A stretch of DNA of 33,763 nt from Nitrospirota bacterium. Its GTDB lineage: Bacteria; Nitrospirota; Thermodesulfovibrionia; Thermodesulfovibrionales; JdFR-85. The number at the start of each line of letters is the position of its first letter. The first letter of the stretch is position 1. A program made the position numbers and the translations under genes. Of this stretch, positions 1 through 8,456 are shown piece by piece. A model generated the notes under the pieces. It did not search any database. It was not told the DNA's origin and saw only the letters and a program-made list of their open reading frames with translations. Where the stretch lies: the NCBI GenBank assembly GCA_013152485.1, contig JAADGG010000064.1, forward strand, positions 1-33,763, in the 5' to 3' direction.

Positions 1-27
1 TGTCGAATCGGGGGCTGGGCACATTAA

Positions 28-654
28 ATGAGGATCTTGAAGGATCTTTTCGAGAGAAACAGGATGTGGGCTGAGCGCCTGAAGCGGTCGGACCCGGACT
101 TCTTCTCGAAGCTTGCGAGGCAGCAGAGCCCGGAATACTTGTGGATCGGCTGCTCGGACAGCCGCGTGCCGGCAAACGAGATAGTCGACATGCTGCCGGG
201 GGCGATATTCGTCCATCGCAACATCGCCAACGTCGTCAACCATTCGGACCTGAACTGCCTTTCGGTTATTCAATATGCCGTCGAGGTCCTCAGGGTGAAA
301 CACATCATCGTGTGCGGCCACTACGGATGCGGCGGGATCCGGGCGGCCATGGAGGAGATGGATCACGGTCTGATCGACAACTGGCTCCAGAGTGTCAGGG
401 AGATCTACCGCCGCCACCAGGACAGGATAGACTTGCTCGGAGACGAGCAGGAGAGGATCAACCTGCTGTGTGAGCTCAATGTCGCGGCACAGGCGGCAAA
501 CGTGTGCCGCTCAACGGTGGTTCAGCGTGCCTGGAGGTCGGGACAGCCCCTGGCAGTCCATGGCTGGATATACGACATTCGGGACGGGATACTGAAGGAC
601 CTGGACGTCTGCGTAACGAACCCGGACGAGATATCACGGCTTCTCGGCATCTGA
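28..654 (+). CDS. can: beta-class carbonic anhydrase
   Basis: This enzyme interconverts CO2 and bicarbonate with a catalytic zinc and acts in the cytoplasm. The 208-residue protein has the complete beta-class signature: C42-x-D44-x-R46 in GCSDSRVPANE, and H98 with C101 in the stretch CGHYGCGG. C42, H98 and C101 are the expected zinc ligands, and D44/R46 form the catalytic dyad. Spacing and length match proteobacterial Can/CynT enzymes. The ATG at 28 is preceded only by a weak G-rich stretch, so the ribosome binding site is not convincing, but homology begins within the first residues. It stands alone: the next gene starts 113 bases later with its own promoter. No cyanase or bicarbonate transporter lies beside it, so a general CO2/bicarbonate supply role is more likely than a cyanate role. 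Family assignment is secure; the choice between can and cynT is arbitrary. Confidence 0.95.
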   Translation: MRILKDLFERNRMWAERLKRSDPDFFSKLARQQSPEYLWIGCSDSRVPANEIVDMLPGAIFVHRNIANVVNHSDLNCLSVIQYAVEVLRVKHIIVCGHYGCGGIRAAMEEMDHGLIDNWLQSVREIYRRHQDRIDLLGDEQERINLLCELNVAAQAANVCRSTVVQRAWRSGQPLAVHGWIYDIRDGILKDLDVCVTNPDEISRLLGI

Positions 655-732
655 ACGACCATCCCCACGCCGTGTCAGACCGCCTGCAGGGCCTTCAGTG
701 AGGCACTTGCGGCGCTGTCCCTGTTTTTACGG

Positions 733-762
733 TTAACATTTACGGCCCGATTAGGTTACTAT
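733..762 (+). promoter_or_regulatory. sigma70-like promoter of the exonuclease gene
   Basis: TTAACA at 733-738 and TACTAT at 757-762 are separated by 18 bases. Only five bases lie between the -10 box and the ATG at 768, and no Shine-Dalgarno sequence is visible. The predicted transcript would therefore start at or next to the start codon and be leaderless. Confidence 0.4.
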
Positions 763-767
763 ATGTA

Positions 768-1553
768 ATGATTCGGCATACCTTTTCAGTGCTTGACGGT
801 GTGGGCGAGAGGCTGGAGAGGAAGCTCTGGAGTCAGGGCATCCTGACGTGGGATGACTTCATCAGGGAGGATCCGCTTCCGTTCATCGCCAGGCAGAAGA
901 GCACCGTAATGAAGGAGACGATCCTCTACTTTTCCGAGGAACTCAAGCGGTGCAATCCGGAGCCGTTCAAATCCTTTCTGCGGCCGAGGGAGCACTGGCG
1001 GCTCTTCGACTCGTTCAGGTCGGACGTGGTCTGTCTCGACATAGAGACGAACGGACTGCCACCTGACAGGGGCGGGGAGGTGACCGTGGTCGGTCTCTAC
1101 GACTGCCGTGAGTGGAGGTGCCTGGTAAAGGGCGAGAACCTGAGTGCCGAGAGGCTGCAGGAAGAGCTTTCGGGATACAAGCTCCTTGTCACCTTCTTCG
1201 GTTCCTCGTTCGACATACCGTTTCTGAGGAAGTGCTTTCCCGGGTTCAGGCTGAAGATGCCGCACTTCGATATATGTTATGGTGCAAGGCGTGTCGGCCT
1301 CAGGGGCGGACTGAAGAAGCTCGAGGTATCGGCAGGGCTCTCGAGGGCGGATGATGTCAAGGGGATGGACGGCTATGACGCCGTCCTCTTGTGGCGTAGG
1401 TGGTTGAGGGGCGATGTCCGTGCACTGGAGCTCCTCCTCCAGTACAACAGGGAAGATACGGTGAACCTCCTGCCCCTGGCCGAGAGAATCTATAAACTGC
1501 TCAGGGCATCAACGGGGATAGAGGAGTTCCTGAATGGAAACGGGTCTTCTTGA
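768..1553 (+). CDS. predicted DEDD-type 3'-5' exonuclease (RNase H-like, YprB family)
   Basis: The protein has 261 residues and carries an RNase H-like exonuclease domain over about residues 85-250. The acidic motifs are visible: D91-I-E93-T in VVCLDIETNGLP, a second Asp in GSSFDIPFL, an Asp in PHFDICYGARR, and the C-terminal YNREDTVNL. Together they form a DEDD metal-binding set as in the RNase_H_2/YprB family. The N-terminal 80 residues resemble the helical leader of this family, with a HhH-like segment LDGVGERLERKLWSQGI. The substrate, single-stranded DNA or RNA, cannot be read from sequence. The stop overlaps the start of the downstream recombinase gene by 20 bases, so the two are translationally coupled. 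There is no ribosome binding site before the ATG, which lies five bases after a -10 box, suggesting leaderless initiation. The fold and catalytic class are firm; the biological role is not. Confidence 0.8.
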   Translation: MIRHTFSVLDGVGERLERKLWSQGILTWDDFIREDPLPFIARQKSTVMKETILYFSEELKRCNPEPFKSFLRPREHWRLFDSFRSDVVCLDIETNGLPPDRGGEVTVVGLYDCREWRCLVKGENLSAERLQEELSGYKLLVTFFGSSFDIPFLRKCFPGFRLKMPHFDICYGARRVGLRGGLKKLEVSAGLSRADDVKGMDGYDAVLLWRRWLRGDVRALELLLQYNREDTVNLLPLAERIYKLLRASTGIEEFLNGNGSS

Positions 1554-2412
1554 GGGATTTCTTACGTACCTGTCGGTGGAGCGAGGCAGGGCGGCCAACA
1601 CCGTCCTCTCCTACGAGCGAGACCTGAAGAAGTTCAACGCATTTCTCCGGAACGAGGCAAAGTGTTTCGTCTCTTTTGAGAAGGCTGAAATCGTAAACTT
1701 CATAAGCCTGCTGAGAAGCGAGGATTACACATCGGCGTCGATTGCAAGGATGCTTTCGGCGATAAGGAGCCTCTGCAGGTATCTCATACTGGAGAAGATC
1801 AGGCGGGAGGATCCTTCGGAGAACCTCCAGACCCCCTCGGGCTGGGAGAGGCTTCCCAAGGCGATATCGGTCGATGACATGAAGCGGCTCCTCGAGGCGA
1901 TACAGGGTGGAGAGCTTGCATTGAGGGATCTCGCCATGCTCGAGCTCATGTATGCATCCGGCCTCCGTGTGAGTGAACTGGTGAGTCTGAGGGTTGAGGA
2001 TGTAAATCTCGATGCAGGGTTCGTCAGGGTGATGGGCAAGGGATCGAGGGAGAGGGTGGTTCCGGTGAGTGAACACACGATAGGCAGAATCAGTCAATAC
2101 CTTCAGCAGTTGAGACCGAGGCTCCTGAGGGGGAGGGAGTCCCCCTATCTGTTCATATCACGGCGGGGGACCGCGCTTACCCGTCAGAGGTTCTGGCAGA
2201 CGATAAAGGAGTATGGAAGGAGGGCAGGGGTCAAGGTCACCCCCCACGTCATCCGTCACTCGTTTGCAACCCACCTGCTGGAGGGCGGGGCCGATCTGCG
2301 CTCCGTGCAGAAGATGCTCGGGCATTCCGATATCTCCACAACCCAGATCTATACAAGGGTGACATCCGACAGGCTCAAGAGGATGTATGAAAAATATCAT
2401 CCAAGGGCATGA
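1534..2412 (+). CDS. xerD: tyrosine recombinase XerC/XerD family
   Basis: This 292-residue tyrosine recombinase probably resolves chromosome dimers at dif together with a partner Xer protein. The N-terminal SAM-like core-binding domain spans about residues 5-90 and the catalytic domain about 110-285. The catalytic residues are all present: R145 in SGLRVSELV, K169 in GKGSRERVVP, H238 and R241 in HVIRHSFATHLL, H264 in LGHSDISTTQ, and nucleophile Y273 in IYTRV. Length and the absence of extra domains fit housekeeping XerC/D rather than a phage or integron integrase, and no attachment site or mobile element is near. Xer paralogues are hard to separate by eye, so the D assignment is tentative. The gene overlaps the exonuclease gene by 20 bases and is followed after 26 bases by the Lon-like gene, which has its own strong ribosome binding site. 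Confidence 0.85.
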   Translation: METGLLEGFLTYLSVERGRAANTVLSYERDLKKFNAFLRNEAKCFVSFEKAEIVNFISLLRSEDYTSASIARMLSAIRSLCRYLILEKIRREDPSENLQTPSGWERLPKAISVDDMKRLLEAIQGGELALRDLAMLELMYASGLRVSELVSLRVEDVNLDAGFVRVMGKGSRERVVPVSEHTIGRISQYLQQLRPRLLRGRESPYLFISRRGTALTRQRFWQTIKEYGRRAGVKVTPHVIRHSFATHLLEGGADLRSVQKMLGHSDISTTQIYTRVTSDRLKRMYEKYHPRA

Positions 2413-2438
2413 AAAGCCAATGATGAAAGGAGGGGAAC

Positions 2439-4865
2439 ATGGTGAAGTCTCTGACAGTGGATGACCTCTACAGACGGTGCGACACTGAACTCTTCAGTTT
2501 CAAGACGACGGATGAACTTCCCCCGTTTGAAGGCACCATCGGCCAGGACCGGGCACTCAGTGCCATCGATTTCGGCCTCAGCCTCGAGAGCAAGGGGTTC
2601 AACATCTATGTGCTCGGTGAGAGCGGGACGGGAAAGACGTCCACGATAAGGGCCCTCCTGTCGAAGAAGGCCGGCGAGGAGCCGGTCCCTCCCGACTGGT
2701 GTTACGTATACAACTTCAAGGACCCTGACAGTCCGCTCGCCATATCCCTGGAGTCCGGGCGCGGGATCGAATTCCAGAAGGACATGTCAGAGCTCATAAG
2801 CACCCTCAAGGTGGAGATACCGAAGGTCTTTGAATCCAAAGAGTACGACAAGCAGAGGGGGCACATATTCGAGGAGTTTCAGAAGAGGCAGAAGGAGCTC
2901 TTCTCGAGTCTCGAGGAGGAGGCAGAGGCAAAGGGCTTCACCATAAAGAGGACGGTCGGAGGTTTCCTGATCGTTCCGGTCAAGAAGAACGGTGAGCCAC
3001 TGACGGAGGAGGAGTTCCAGTCCCTCGACGAGTCGATCCGCAAGAAGATAGAGGAGATCGGCAAACAGCTGCAGGAGAAGCTCGATGACGTCGTGAGAAC
3101 GGTGAGGGAAGGAGAGAAGCTCGTCAAGGAACTCCTGAAGCGGCTCGAGAGGGAGGCCGCCATATCAGTGCTCGGTCACCTGATAGATGAACTCAAAGAC
3201 AAGTACAGGGGCAACGACAAGATCATGGACTACCTCGATGCGGTGAGGGAGGACATCCTCGATCACATCGACAGCTTCAAGGCCCCTGCGGAAGACGTGG
3301 CACCGTCTCCGCTTCCGTTCATGAAGATGCAGAAACAGGAGCCCAACTTCGTAAAATACTCCGTCAACGTGATAGTCAACAACGGTGCCCAGAAAGGTGC
3401 CCCCTGCGTGTTCGAGAGCAACCCGACGTATTACAACCTCTTCGGCCGTATCGAGCACAAGTTCCAGTACGGCGTGGCCGTGACCGACTTCTCGATGATA
3501 AAGGCCGGCTCTCTCCATAAGGCCAACGGAGGATACCTCGTAATAAACGCACTCGACCTCCTGAGAAACCTCTTCTCCTACGATGCGCTGAAGAGGGCCA
3601 TAAGGAACCGTGAACTCAAGATCGAGGACATATGGGAGCAGTACCGCCTCGTGACAACGGCGATGCTCAAGCCGGAGCCCATACCGCTCGATGTCAAGGT
3701 CGTTCTCATAGGCAATCCATACATATACTACCTGCTCTACAACCTCGACGAGGAATACAGGGAACTCTTCAAGGTGAAGGCCGACTTCGACAACCGGATG
3801 GACCGTACGGAGGAGAACATTCTGAAGTATGCAACCTTTGTCGCCACCAAGTCGAAGGAAGAGTCCCTTCTGCCGTTTGATCCCTCAGGGGTTGCGAGGA
3901 TCGTCGAGTTCGGTTCCAGGCTGGCCGAGCACCAGGAAAAGCTTTCCTCCAAGTTCAGCGATATATCGGACCTGATAAGGGAGGCCCACTACTGGGCGAA
4001 GAAAGAGGATGCAGTGGCCGTTGCAGAGGCGCATGTGGAGAAGGCGCTCAGCGAGAAGATTTACCGCCACAACAGGCTCGAGGAGAGGTTCAGGGAGATG
4101 ATGGCCGAAGGCACACTCATCGTGGAGACCTCGGGAGAGAGGGTAGGGCAGATAAACGGCCTGGCGGTGATGAGCCTGGGTGACTACAGCTTCGGCAAGC
4201 CCTCAAGGATTACCACCACGGTGTACACGGGAAAGTCGGGCGTGATCAATATCGAGAGGGAGACCAAGCTCTCGGGCAAGATACACGAGAAGGCCATTTT
4301 GATCCTTTCGAACTACCTCGGGAGGATGTATGCCAGAAACAAGCCCATCAGCCTCTCTGCCTCGATCACGTTCGAGCAGCTCTACGGAATGATAGAGGGT
4401 GACAGCGCCACCTGTGCCGAGCTCTACTCCCTGTTGAGCGCAATATCCGGCGTACCCATCAAGCAGAACATAGCGATAACCGGTTCCATGGACCAGAACG
4501 GCAATGTCCAGCCCATAGGCGGGGTGAACGAGAAGATCGAGGGCTTTTTCGAGCTCTGCCGTCTCAGGGGATTCGACGGGACACACGGCGTGGTCATACC
4601 GAGAAGGAATGTAAGGAACCTGATGCTGAGGAGGGATGTGCTCGATGCCGTCAGGGACGGCTCCTTCCATATCTACCCGATCGAGCGCGTGGAAGAGGGA
4701 GTGGAGATCCTCATGGGCATGACCGCCGGAGAACCGGGGCCGGACGGTACCTATCCGGAAGGAACACTGAACCACCTGGTGGAGAGCAGGCTGACCGAGA
4801 TAAGGGAGGCGTTGAAGGAGAAGAAGGGGGATCAGGGCAACAACGATGAAGACAAGGAGCGGTAA
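2439..4865 (+). CDS. Lon-like ATP-dependent protease (LonB type, AAA_32 + Lon_C)
   Basis: This 808-residue AAA+ protease should degrade selected or misfolded cytoplasmic proteins. It lacks the N-terminal LON substrate domain of LonA and instead starts almost directly with the ATPase part. Walker A is GESGTGKT at residues 60-67. A long coiled-coil insertion rich in E and K lies at about 130-260, and the HKANGGYLVINALDLL segment follows at about 360-375. The C-terminal Lon protease domain has the Ser-Lys dyad S656 (GDSATCAE) and K699 (GGVNEKIEGF), 43 residues apart as in other Lon enzymes. No membrane anchor is visible, so it is the soluble bacterial form with an insertion rather than archaeal LonB. 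A strong Shine-Dalgarno (AAAGGAGG) precedes the ATG. The acyltransferase gene follows after nine bases and is probably co-transcribed. Confidence 0.9.
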   Translation: MVKSLTVDDLYRRCDTELFSFKTTDELPPFEGTIGQDRALSAIDFGLSLESKGFNIYVLGESGTGKTSTIRALLSKKAGEEPVPPDWCYVYNFKDPDSPLAISLESGRGIEFQKDMSELISTLKVEIPKVFESKEYDKQRGHIFEEFQKRQKELFSSLEEEAEAKGFTIKRTVGGFLIVPVKKNGEPLTEEEFQSLDESIRKKIEEIGKQLQEKLDDVVRTVREGEKLVKELLKRLEREAAISVLGHLIDELKDKYRGNDKIMDYLDAVREDILDHIDSFKAPAEDVAPSPLPFMKMQKQEPNFVKYSVNVIVNNGAQKGAPCVFESNPTYYNLFGRIEHKFQYGVAVTDFSMIKAGSLHKANGGYLVINALDLLRNLFSYDALKRAIRNRELKIEDIWEQYRLVTTAMLKPEPIPLDVKVVLIGNPYIYYLLYNLDEEYRELFKVKADFDNRMDRTEENILKYATFVATKSKEESLLPFDPSGVARIVEFGSRLAEHQEKLSSKFSDISDLIREAHYWAKKEDAVAVAEAHVEKALSEKIYRHNRLEERFREMMAEGTLIVETSGERVGQINGLAVMSLGDYSFGKPSRITTTVYTGKSGVINIERETKLSGKIHEKAILILSNYLGRMYARNKPISLSASITFEQLYGMIEGDSATCAELYSLLSAISGVPIKQNIAITGSMDQNGNVQPIGGVNEKIEGFFELCRLRGFDGTHGVVIPRRNVRNLMLRRDVLDAVRDGSFHIYPIERVEEGVEILMGMTAGEPGPDGTYPEGTLNHLVESRLTEIREALKEKKGDQGNNDEDKER

Positions 4866-4874
4866 GGGCAGGTA

Positions 4875-5765
4875 ATGAGAAATGTCCTGTGGCTGTTGCA
4901 GATGGGGCTGCTTTATGCCCTGACGCTCCCGGTAGGCCTGATGCCGCTGTGGGCGGCGCACAGGGTGGGAGCCCTGATGGGGCTGGCCGGTTATTTCATA
5001 TGGAACAGCAGGAGGAGAATCGCAGAGGACAACATCAGCCGCGCGATGAGTGCGGGTTTTGTAAACGGCGGTATCTCAGCGGCTGGAATGATAATGGAAA
5101 ACTTCAGGAACCTCGGCAGGTCGGTGGCCGAGATAGTCAAGATCTACCACGGTTTCGGCGGCGGCATAATAGACGGGGTGGAGGTCCGCGGTATCGACAA
5201 TTACCGTAAGGCGAGAGACAAGGGAAAGGGGATACTCCTGATCACCGGACACTGCGGCAACTGGGAACTCCTGGCTCTCTCCCTCTCCTGCAAGGTCTCC
5301 CCCGTGAGTGCAGTAGCCAGGCCCATAGACAATCCGTACCTGAACGGTCTCGTCGAGAGGGTGAGAAAGAGATACGGCAACTCTGTCATATACAAGAAGG
5401 GGGCTCTCAGGGCCATCATAGCGACGCTGAGGAAAGGGGACACCGTGGGTATGCTCATAGACCAGAGTGTCGTGCCCAGCGAGGGGGTCGTGGTCGATTT
5501 CCTGGGCAGGCCGGCCTGGACGATAAAGTCCCCCGTCCTCATTGCACGGAAGACAGGCGCTGCTGTGGTCCCGGTATTCATCAGGAGGAAGAAACAGGGA
5601 GGACACGTGCTCGATATATATCCCGAGGTGGAGCTGTCCGGTGAGGAAGACATCGAGAAGGCGGTCATCGAGGACACCGCGAAGCTGACCTCGTTTGTCG
5701 AACGTTATGTGATGGAGAACCCCGCCGAGTGGCTGTGGATTCACCGCAGGTGGAAGAGGATCTGA
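4875..5765 (+). CDS. lipid A biosynthesis acyltransferase family (LpxL/HtrB-like)
   Basis: This is a 296-residue member of the lauroyl/myristoyl acyltransferase family, which adds secondary acyl chains to lipid A or related lipids at the inner membrane. An N-terminal hydrophobic segment at about residues 5-40 serves as anchor. The catalytic HX4E motif is H126-CGNW-E131 in TGHCGNWELL. A later block, MLIDQSVVPSEGVVVDFLGRPA, has the position and character of the acyl-acceptor region of the family, and the C-terminus EWLWIHRRWK is typical. The nearby Lon-like gene is a genomic neighbour without an obvious functional link. Which acyl chain or acceptor is used cannot be read from sequence, and some family members act on other lipids. 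It implies an LPS-bearing outer membrane. Confidence 0.85.
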   Translation: MRNVLWLLQMGLLYALTLPVGLMPLWAAHRVGALMGLAGYFIWNSRRRIAEDNISRAMSAGFVNGGISAAGMIMENFRNLGRSVAEIVKIYHGFGGGIIDGVEVRGIDNYRKARDKGKGILLITGHCGNWELLALSLSCKVSPVSAVARPIDNPYLNGLVERVRKRYGNSVIYKKGALRAIIATLRKGDTVGMLIDQSVVPSEGVVVDFLGRPAWTIKSPVLIARKTGAAVVPVFIRRKKQGGHVLDIYPEVELSGEEDIEKAVIEDTAKLTSFVERYVMENPAEWLWIHRRWKRI

Positions 5766-5777
5766 TATGTACCGCTT

Positions 5778-5787
5778 AACCATGGTT
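5778..5787. repeat. 10-bp palindrome between convergent genes
   Basis: AACCATGGTT lies in the 55-base gap between the convergent acyltransferase and small secreted protein genes. It is too short and lacks a T-run for a standard intrinsic terminator. No function is assigned. Confidence 0.25.
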
Positions 5788-5820
5788 CAGGGTGTTTCAT
5801 CGCCGGTGTAATAATATTGT

Positions 5821-6150
5821 CTAGTATATTGACCTGAACCTGCCGGTACTGCTGTCGAAGAGTATCGTATCGACGACGTTGCCCTTGTCCGTCACCTTTG
5901 CCTTTATGAATCTCCCGTTTATCTCCTCGATCTCGACATCGAGCCCCTTCTTGTTGTAGTAGTCCCGGATGGCCTTTTCGGCCTTTTCAGGACTCGTCTT
6001 TCCCTCGCAGATGCCGTAAGTGCTGCAGAGCGAGCAGAAGTCTCCATACGGGGTTACGGGCTTGCGCGTCTGCTGAGCATGAGCTGAAGGCGCCGCCAGT
6101 ATGAACAACATTGCTGCCAGTGCTGCTGAATGTCTCAGTTTACCTGTCAT
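5821..6150 (-). CDS. small secreted cysteine-containing protein, unknown function
   Basis: I do not recognise a family. The ATG at 6150 gives 109 residues beginning with a clean Sec signal peptide: basic start MTGKLRHS, hydrophobic core AALAAMLFILAAP, and an AHA-QQ cleavage site near residue 24. An upstream in-frame ATG at 6192 would add 14 polar residues before the signal and has a poorer ribosome site, so the shorter form is preferred. The mature part has a cysteine cluster FCSLCSTYGIC, which could bind a metal or form disulfides. After it come a basic segment and a beta-rich tail with DVEIEEINGRFIKAKVTDKGNVV, somewhat like PepSY-type periplasmic domains. It lies downstream of the histidine kinase in the same direction, after a 132-base gap holding its own candidate promoter, so it may be a periplasmic accessory or target of that system. 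Confidence 0.65.
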   Translation of the reverse strand: MTGKLRHSAALAAMLFILAAPSAHAQQTRKPVTPYGDFCSLCSTYGICEGKTSPEKAEKAIRDYYNKKGLDVEIEEINGRFIKAKVTDKGNVVDTILFDSSTGRFRSIY

Positions 6151-6211
6151 GGTCCGCTTCTGTCCCTGGAATATCTTCCTTTGCCCGGGCATGTTTCCGG
6201 TTGCAAGACCG

Positions 6212-6241
6212 TCTATACCCGCAGTCTCAAGGATAATACAA
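6212..6241 (-). promoter_or_regulatory. candidate promoter of the small secreted protein gene
   Basis: Read on the minus strand, TTGTAT (6241-6236) and TATAGA (6217-6212) are separated by 18 bases. They lie about 60 bases upstream of the ATG at 6150, inside the gap after the histidine kinase gene. The boxes match consensus moderately well. Confidence 0.35.
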
Positions 6242-6282
6242 AAAGATGAAGAAAATGTGAAAAAGCGGTATGTTTCCGGCGC

Positions 6283-7668
6283 TCAGAACGTGAGCGTGAA
6301 ACGCGAACCGATATCCGGAGTGCTCTCCACCTCGATCCTTCCGCCGATCACCTCCGTCAGCTCCTTTACTATGGCGAGTCCGAGACCCCGGCCGCCCGAG
6401 TCTCTTCCCTTGTAGAACCGCTCGAATATCTTCGTGAGTTCTCCGGCAGTGATACCCCTGCCAGAGTCTTCCACGGTTATGTAGAATCCGGTCCCGCCGT
6501 CGTCTTTCCTGTACCTGCCCCATCTGACGGTTATCCCGCCGCTGTGCGTGAACTTGTAGGCGTTTGTGAGGAGGTTCTTGAGTATGATGTGCAGCTTCTC
6601 GGGGTAGGTCTTCACGGTGATGGAAGGCCCGTCGGCCTTTATGTAGAGGCCCTTCTCCTCCATCATCTGCGACATTGCGCTCGTAATGGTGACGATGAAC
6701 TCCTTGAGGTCTATCTCCGTCTGGGAGCCTTTCTTGAAGAAGCTCGCCTCGGCCCTGGTTATGTCCTCTATGCCCTCGACGAGCGAGATGAGGCGCTGGA
6801 TCTCGGAGTTTATGTTGTTTATCACTGTATGTGTGTCAGTGATTATCCCGTCCTCGATGGCCTCGAGGTTCACCTTGATTATGGCAAGCGGTGTTCTGAG
6901 TTCATGGGCCACGTTTGATGTCAGGTGCTTCCTCAGGGCGTCTTCACGTCTCAGCGCTTCCGCCATGTAGTTGAAGGTGTCCGTAAGCCTGTCCATCTCG
7001 TCATGACACCTGAGCGTGCTGTAGAGCCTTCCGAAGGGACGGTGCAGCGGGGGTATCTTTACAGAGAGATCCCCCCGTGCTATCTTTTCCGCGGCGGCGT
7101 TCAGCCGTCTGACCGGAGTGGAGAGATATATGGTGAAGAGAACGGAGAGGAAGATTGCTCCGCCTCCGGCTATCAGGAACGAGGTGAACAGGAATTCCCT
7201 GCCCCTCCTTCTGAAGATGTCCTCTTTCAGTGCGATGGCCCCGAGCCTCTTGAGAGGCCTCGCATAGAGAGTCCCTATCTCCCGGCCGTTTACATAGAGT
7301 GGGTACCATATGTATTCGCCTTTGCCCGTGGGCAGCTCCAGAATGGACAGCATCCTCTTGAACATGTTGGGGTTCAGCGACAGGAGGACCTCGGTCGACG
7401 ACAGGATCTGCTTTCCGGACACGTCTTCAACGTAGGTTTCAAAGCCGAGCATGAGCCCCCAGTGAAGGGCCATGCTCAGGTGCTCCATGTCCCACTCGCC
7501 GTCGGCGTAACTCCCCTCGATCGAGGCCATGACCCAGTATATCTGGTCTTCTTTCGTGCCCCTCACGAACTCGTCGAAATCGTTCAGGGTGAGCCTTTCG
7601 AAGACGACGTTTGAGAGAAGGGCGAGAAAGATTATGAGTATGAAGGAGAGAAATAGTTTAGTCCTCAT
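6283..7668 (-). CDS. membrane sensor histidine kinase (HAMP, HisKA, HATPase)
   Basis: This 461-residue kinase is the sensor of a classical two-component pair. TM1 spans about residues 4-23, a periplasmic sensor of about 135 residues follows (25-158), and TM2 spans about 160-182. Then come a HAMP domain (183-240), the HisKA helix with phospho-acceptor H255 in NVAHELRTPLA, and an ATPase domain with N box KNLLTNAYKF, G1 EDSGRGI and G2 GGRGLGLAIV. The layout resembles BaeS-like OmpR-partner kinases. The periplasmic sensor has no recognised ligand motif. The start overlaps the response regulator stop by 11 bases, so the two are translationally coupled, with the regulator first. The input signal is unknown; the cysteine-containing secreted protein downstream is a candidate partner by position only. 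Confidence 0.92.
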   Translation of the reverse strand: MRTKLFLSFILIIFLALLSNVVFERLTLNDFDEFVRGTKEDQIYWVMASIEGSYADGEWDMEHLSMALHWGLMLGFETYVEDVSGKQILSSTEVLLSLNPNMFKRMLSILELPTGKGEYIWYPLYVNGREIGTLYARPLKRLGAIALKEDIFRRRGREFLFTSFLIAGGGAIFLSVLFTIYLSTPVRRLNAAAEKIARGDLSVKIPPLHRPFGRLYSTLRCHDEMDRLTDTFNYMAEALRREDALRKHLTSNVAHELRTPLAIIKVNLEAIEDGIITDTHTVINNINSEIQRLISLVEGIEDITRAEASFFKKGSQTEIDLKEFIVTITSAMSQMMEEKGLYIKADGPSITVKTYPEKLHIILKNLLTNAYKFTHSGGITVRWGRYRKDDGGTGFYITVEDSGRGITAGELTKIFERFYKGRDSGGRGLGLAIVKELTEVIGGRIEVESTPDIGSRFTLTF

Positions 7669-8350
7669 CAGGCAAGCCGATAAACCTGTAACCTACTCCG
7701 TACACTGTTTTTATATAGACGGGGTTCCTTGGATCGTCTTCGATCTTGTGCCGGATGTTCTTGATGTGCGCATCCACCGTCCTGTCGTAACCTTCGAAGT
7801 CGTAGCCGAGGATTGCGTTTACGAGCTGGACCCTCGTGAAGACCTGTCCGGGACGTTCGGCAAGGTTCAGCAGGAGCTTGAACTCCGTCGGGGTGAAGAC
7901 GACCACGGATCCGTTCTTTATGACCTCGAAGCGTGATGCGTCTATCACCAGGTCACCGTTGTTGAAACTCATCATCTTCTTCAGTCCCTTGCTTCTGCGC
8001 AGGAGGGCCTTGACCCTTGCTACGAGCTCACGCGGACTGAAGGGTTTCACGACATAGTCGTCGGCCCCGATGCCGAGTCCCTTGATCCTCTCTTCCTCCT
8101 CGCTCTTTGCCGTCAGCATTATTATCGGTATCTCGGAGTCTTCGCGTATCGCCTGACAGATATCCTCCCCCGGCATGTCCGGCAGCATGAGGTCGAGTAT
8201 TATGAGGTCGGCGCCGTCCTTGAGGAGGTCGAGCGCGCCCTGTCCCGTGTCTGCAACCGATACCCGGAACCCTTCGTTTTCGAGGTATGCCTTGACTATG
8301 TCGGATATCTTCTTCTCGTCTTCGACTATCAGAACCTTGTAACCCTGCAT
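7658..8350 (-). CDS. OmpR/PhoB-family response regulator
   Basis: This DNA-binding partner of the adjacent kinase has 230 residues. The receiver domain (1-120) has acidic residues E10-D11, phosphorylation site D53 in LIILDLMLPD, switch Thr in IIMLTAKSEEE and K in VVKPFSPRE. A winged-helix output domain (about 130-228) ends with the typical VDAHIKNIRHKIEDDPRNPVYI segment. An in-frame ATG at 8440 would add 30 residues before the receiver core with no family support, so MQGYKVLIVEDE at 8350 is taken as the start. No good Shine-Dalgarno precedes it; instead an extended -10 box ends seven bases upstream, suggesting a near-leaderless mRNA. Regulator and kinase overlap by 11 bases. Confidence 0.92.
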   Translation of the reverse strand: MQGYKVLIVEDEKKISDIVKAYLENEGFRVSVADTGQGALDLLKDGADLIILDLMLPDMPGEDICQAIREDSEIPIIMLTAKSEEEERIKGLGIGADDYVVKPFSPRELVARVKALLRRSKGLKKMMSFNNGDLVIDASRFEVIKNGSVVVFTPTEFKLLLNLAERPGQVFTRVQLVNAILGYDFEGYDRTVDAHIKNIRHKIEDDPRNPVYIKTVYGVGYRFIGLPDED

Positions 8351-8357
8351 AATACCT

Positions 8358-8366
8358 ATAATAGCA
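8358..8366 (-). promoter_or_regulatory. extended -10 promoter of the response regulator/kinase operon
   Basis: On the minus strand TGCTATTAT matches an extended -10 element (TGn followed by TATTAT). Its last base is seven bases before the ATG at 8350, so transcription would start at or very near the start codon. No convincing -35 box is present, as is common with extended -10 promoters. Confidence 0.4.
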
Positions 8367-8427
8367 TAAAGGGTGCCGAGTAGTCGTGAGGCGGGGCTGC
8401 CCGGGGTTCGGCGTGCAGGAGAAATAC

Positions 8428-8456
8428 TTGTATATTTCAAAGAGTTTCTCTATAAT
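8428..8456 (+). promoter_or_regulatory. strong sigma70-like promoter of the chemoreceptor gene
   Basis: TTGTAT at 8428-8433 and a perfect TATAAT at 8451-8456 are separated by exactly 17 bases. Transcription is expected to start near 8463, giving a leader of about 215 bases before the MCP ATG at 8679. Confidence 0.6.

Noticed and set aside
1534-2412. Integrase of an integrated element
   Set aside because: No direct repeats, tRNA, or phage or plasmid genes flank it. Length and context fit a housekeeping Xer recombinase.
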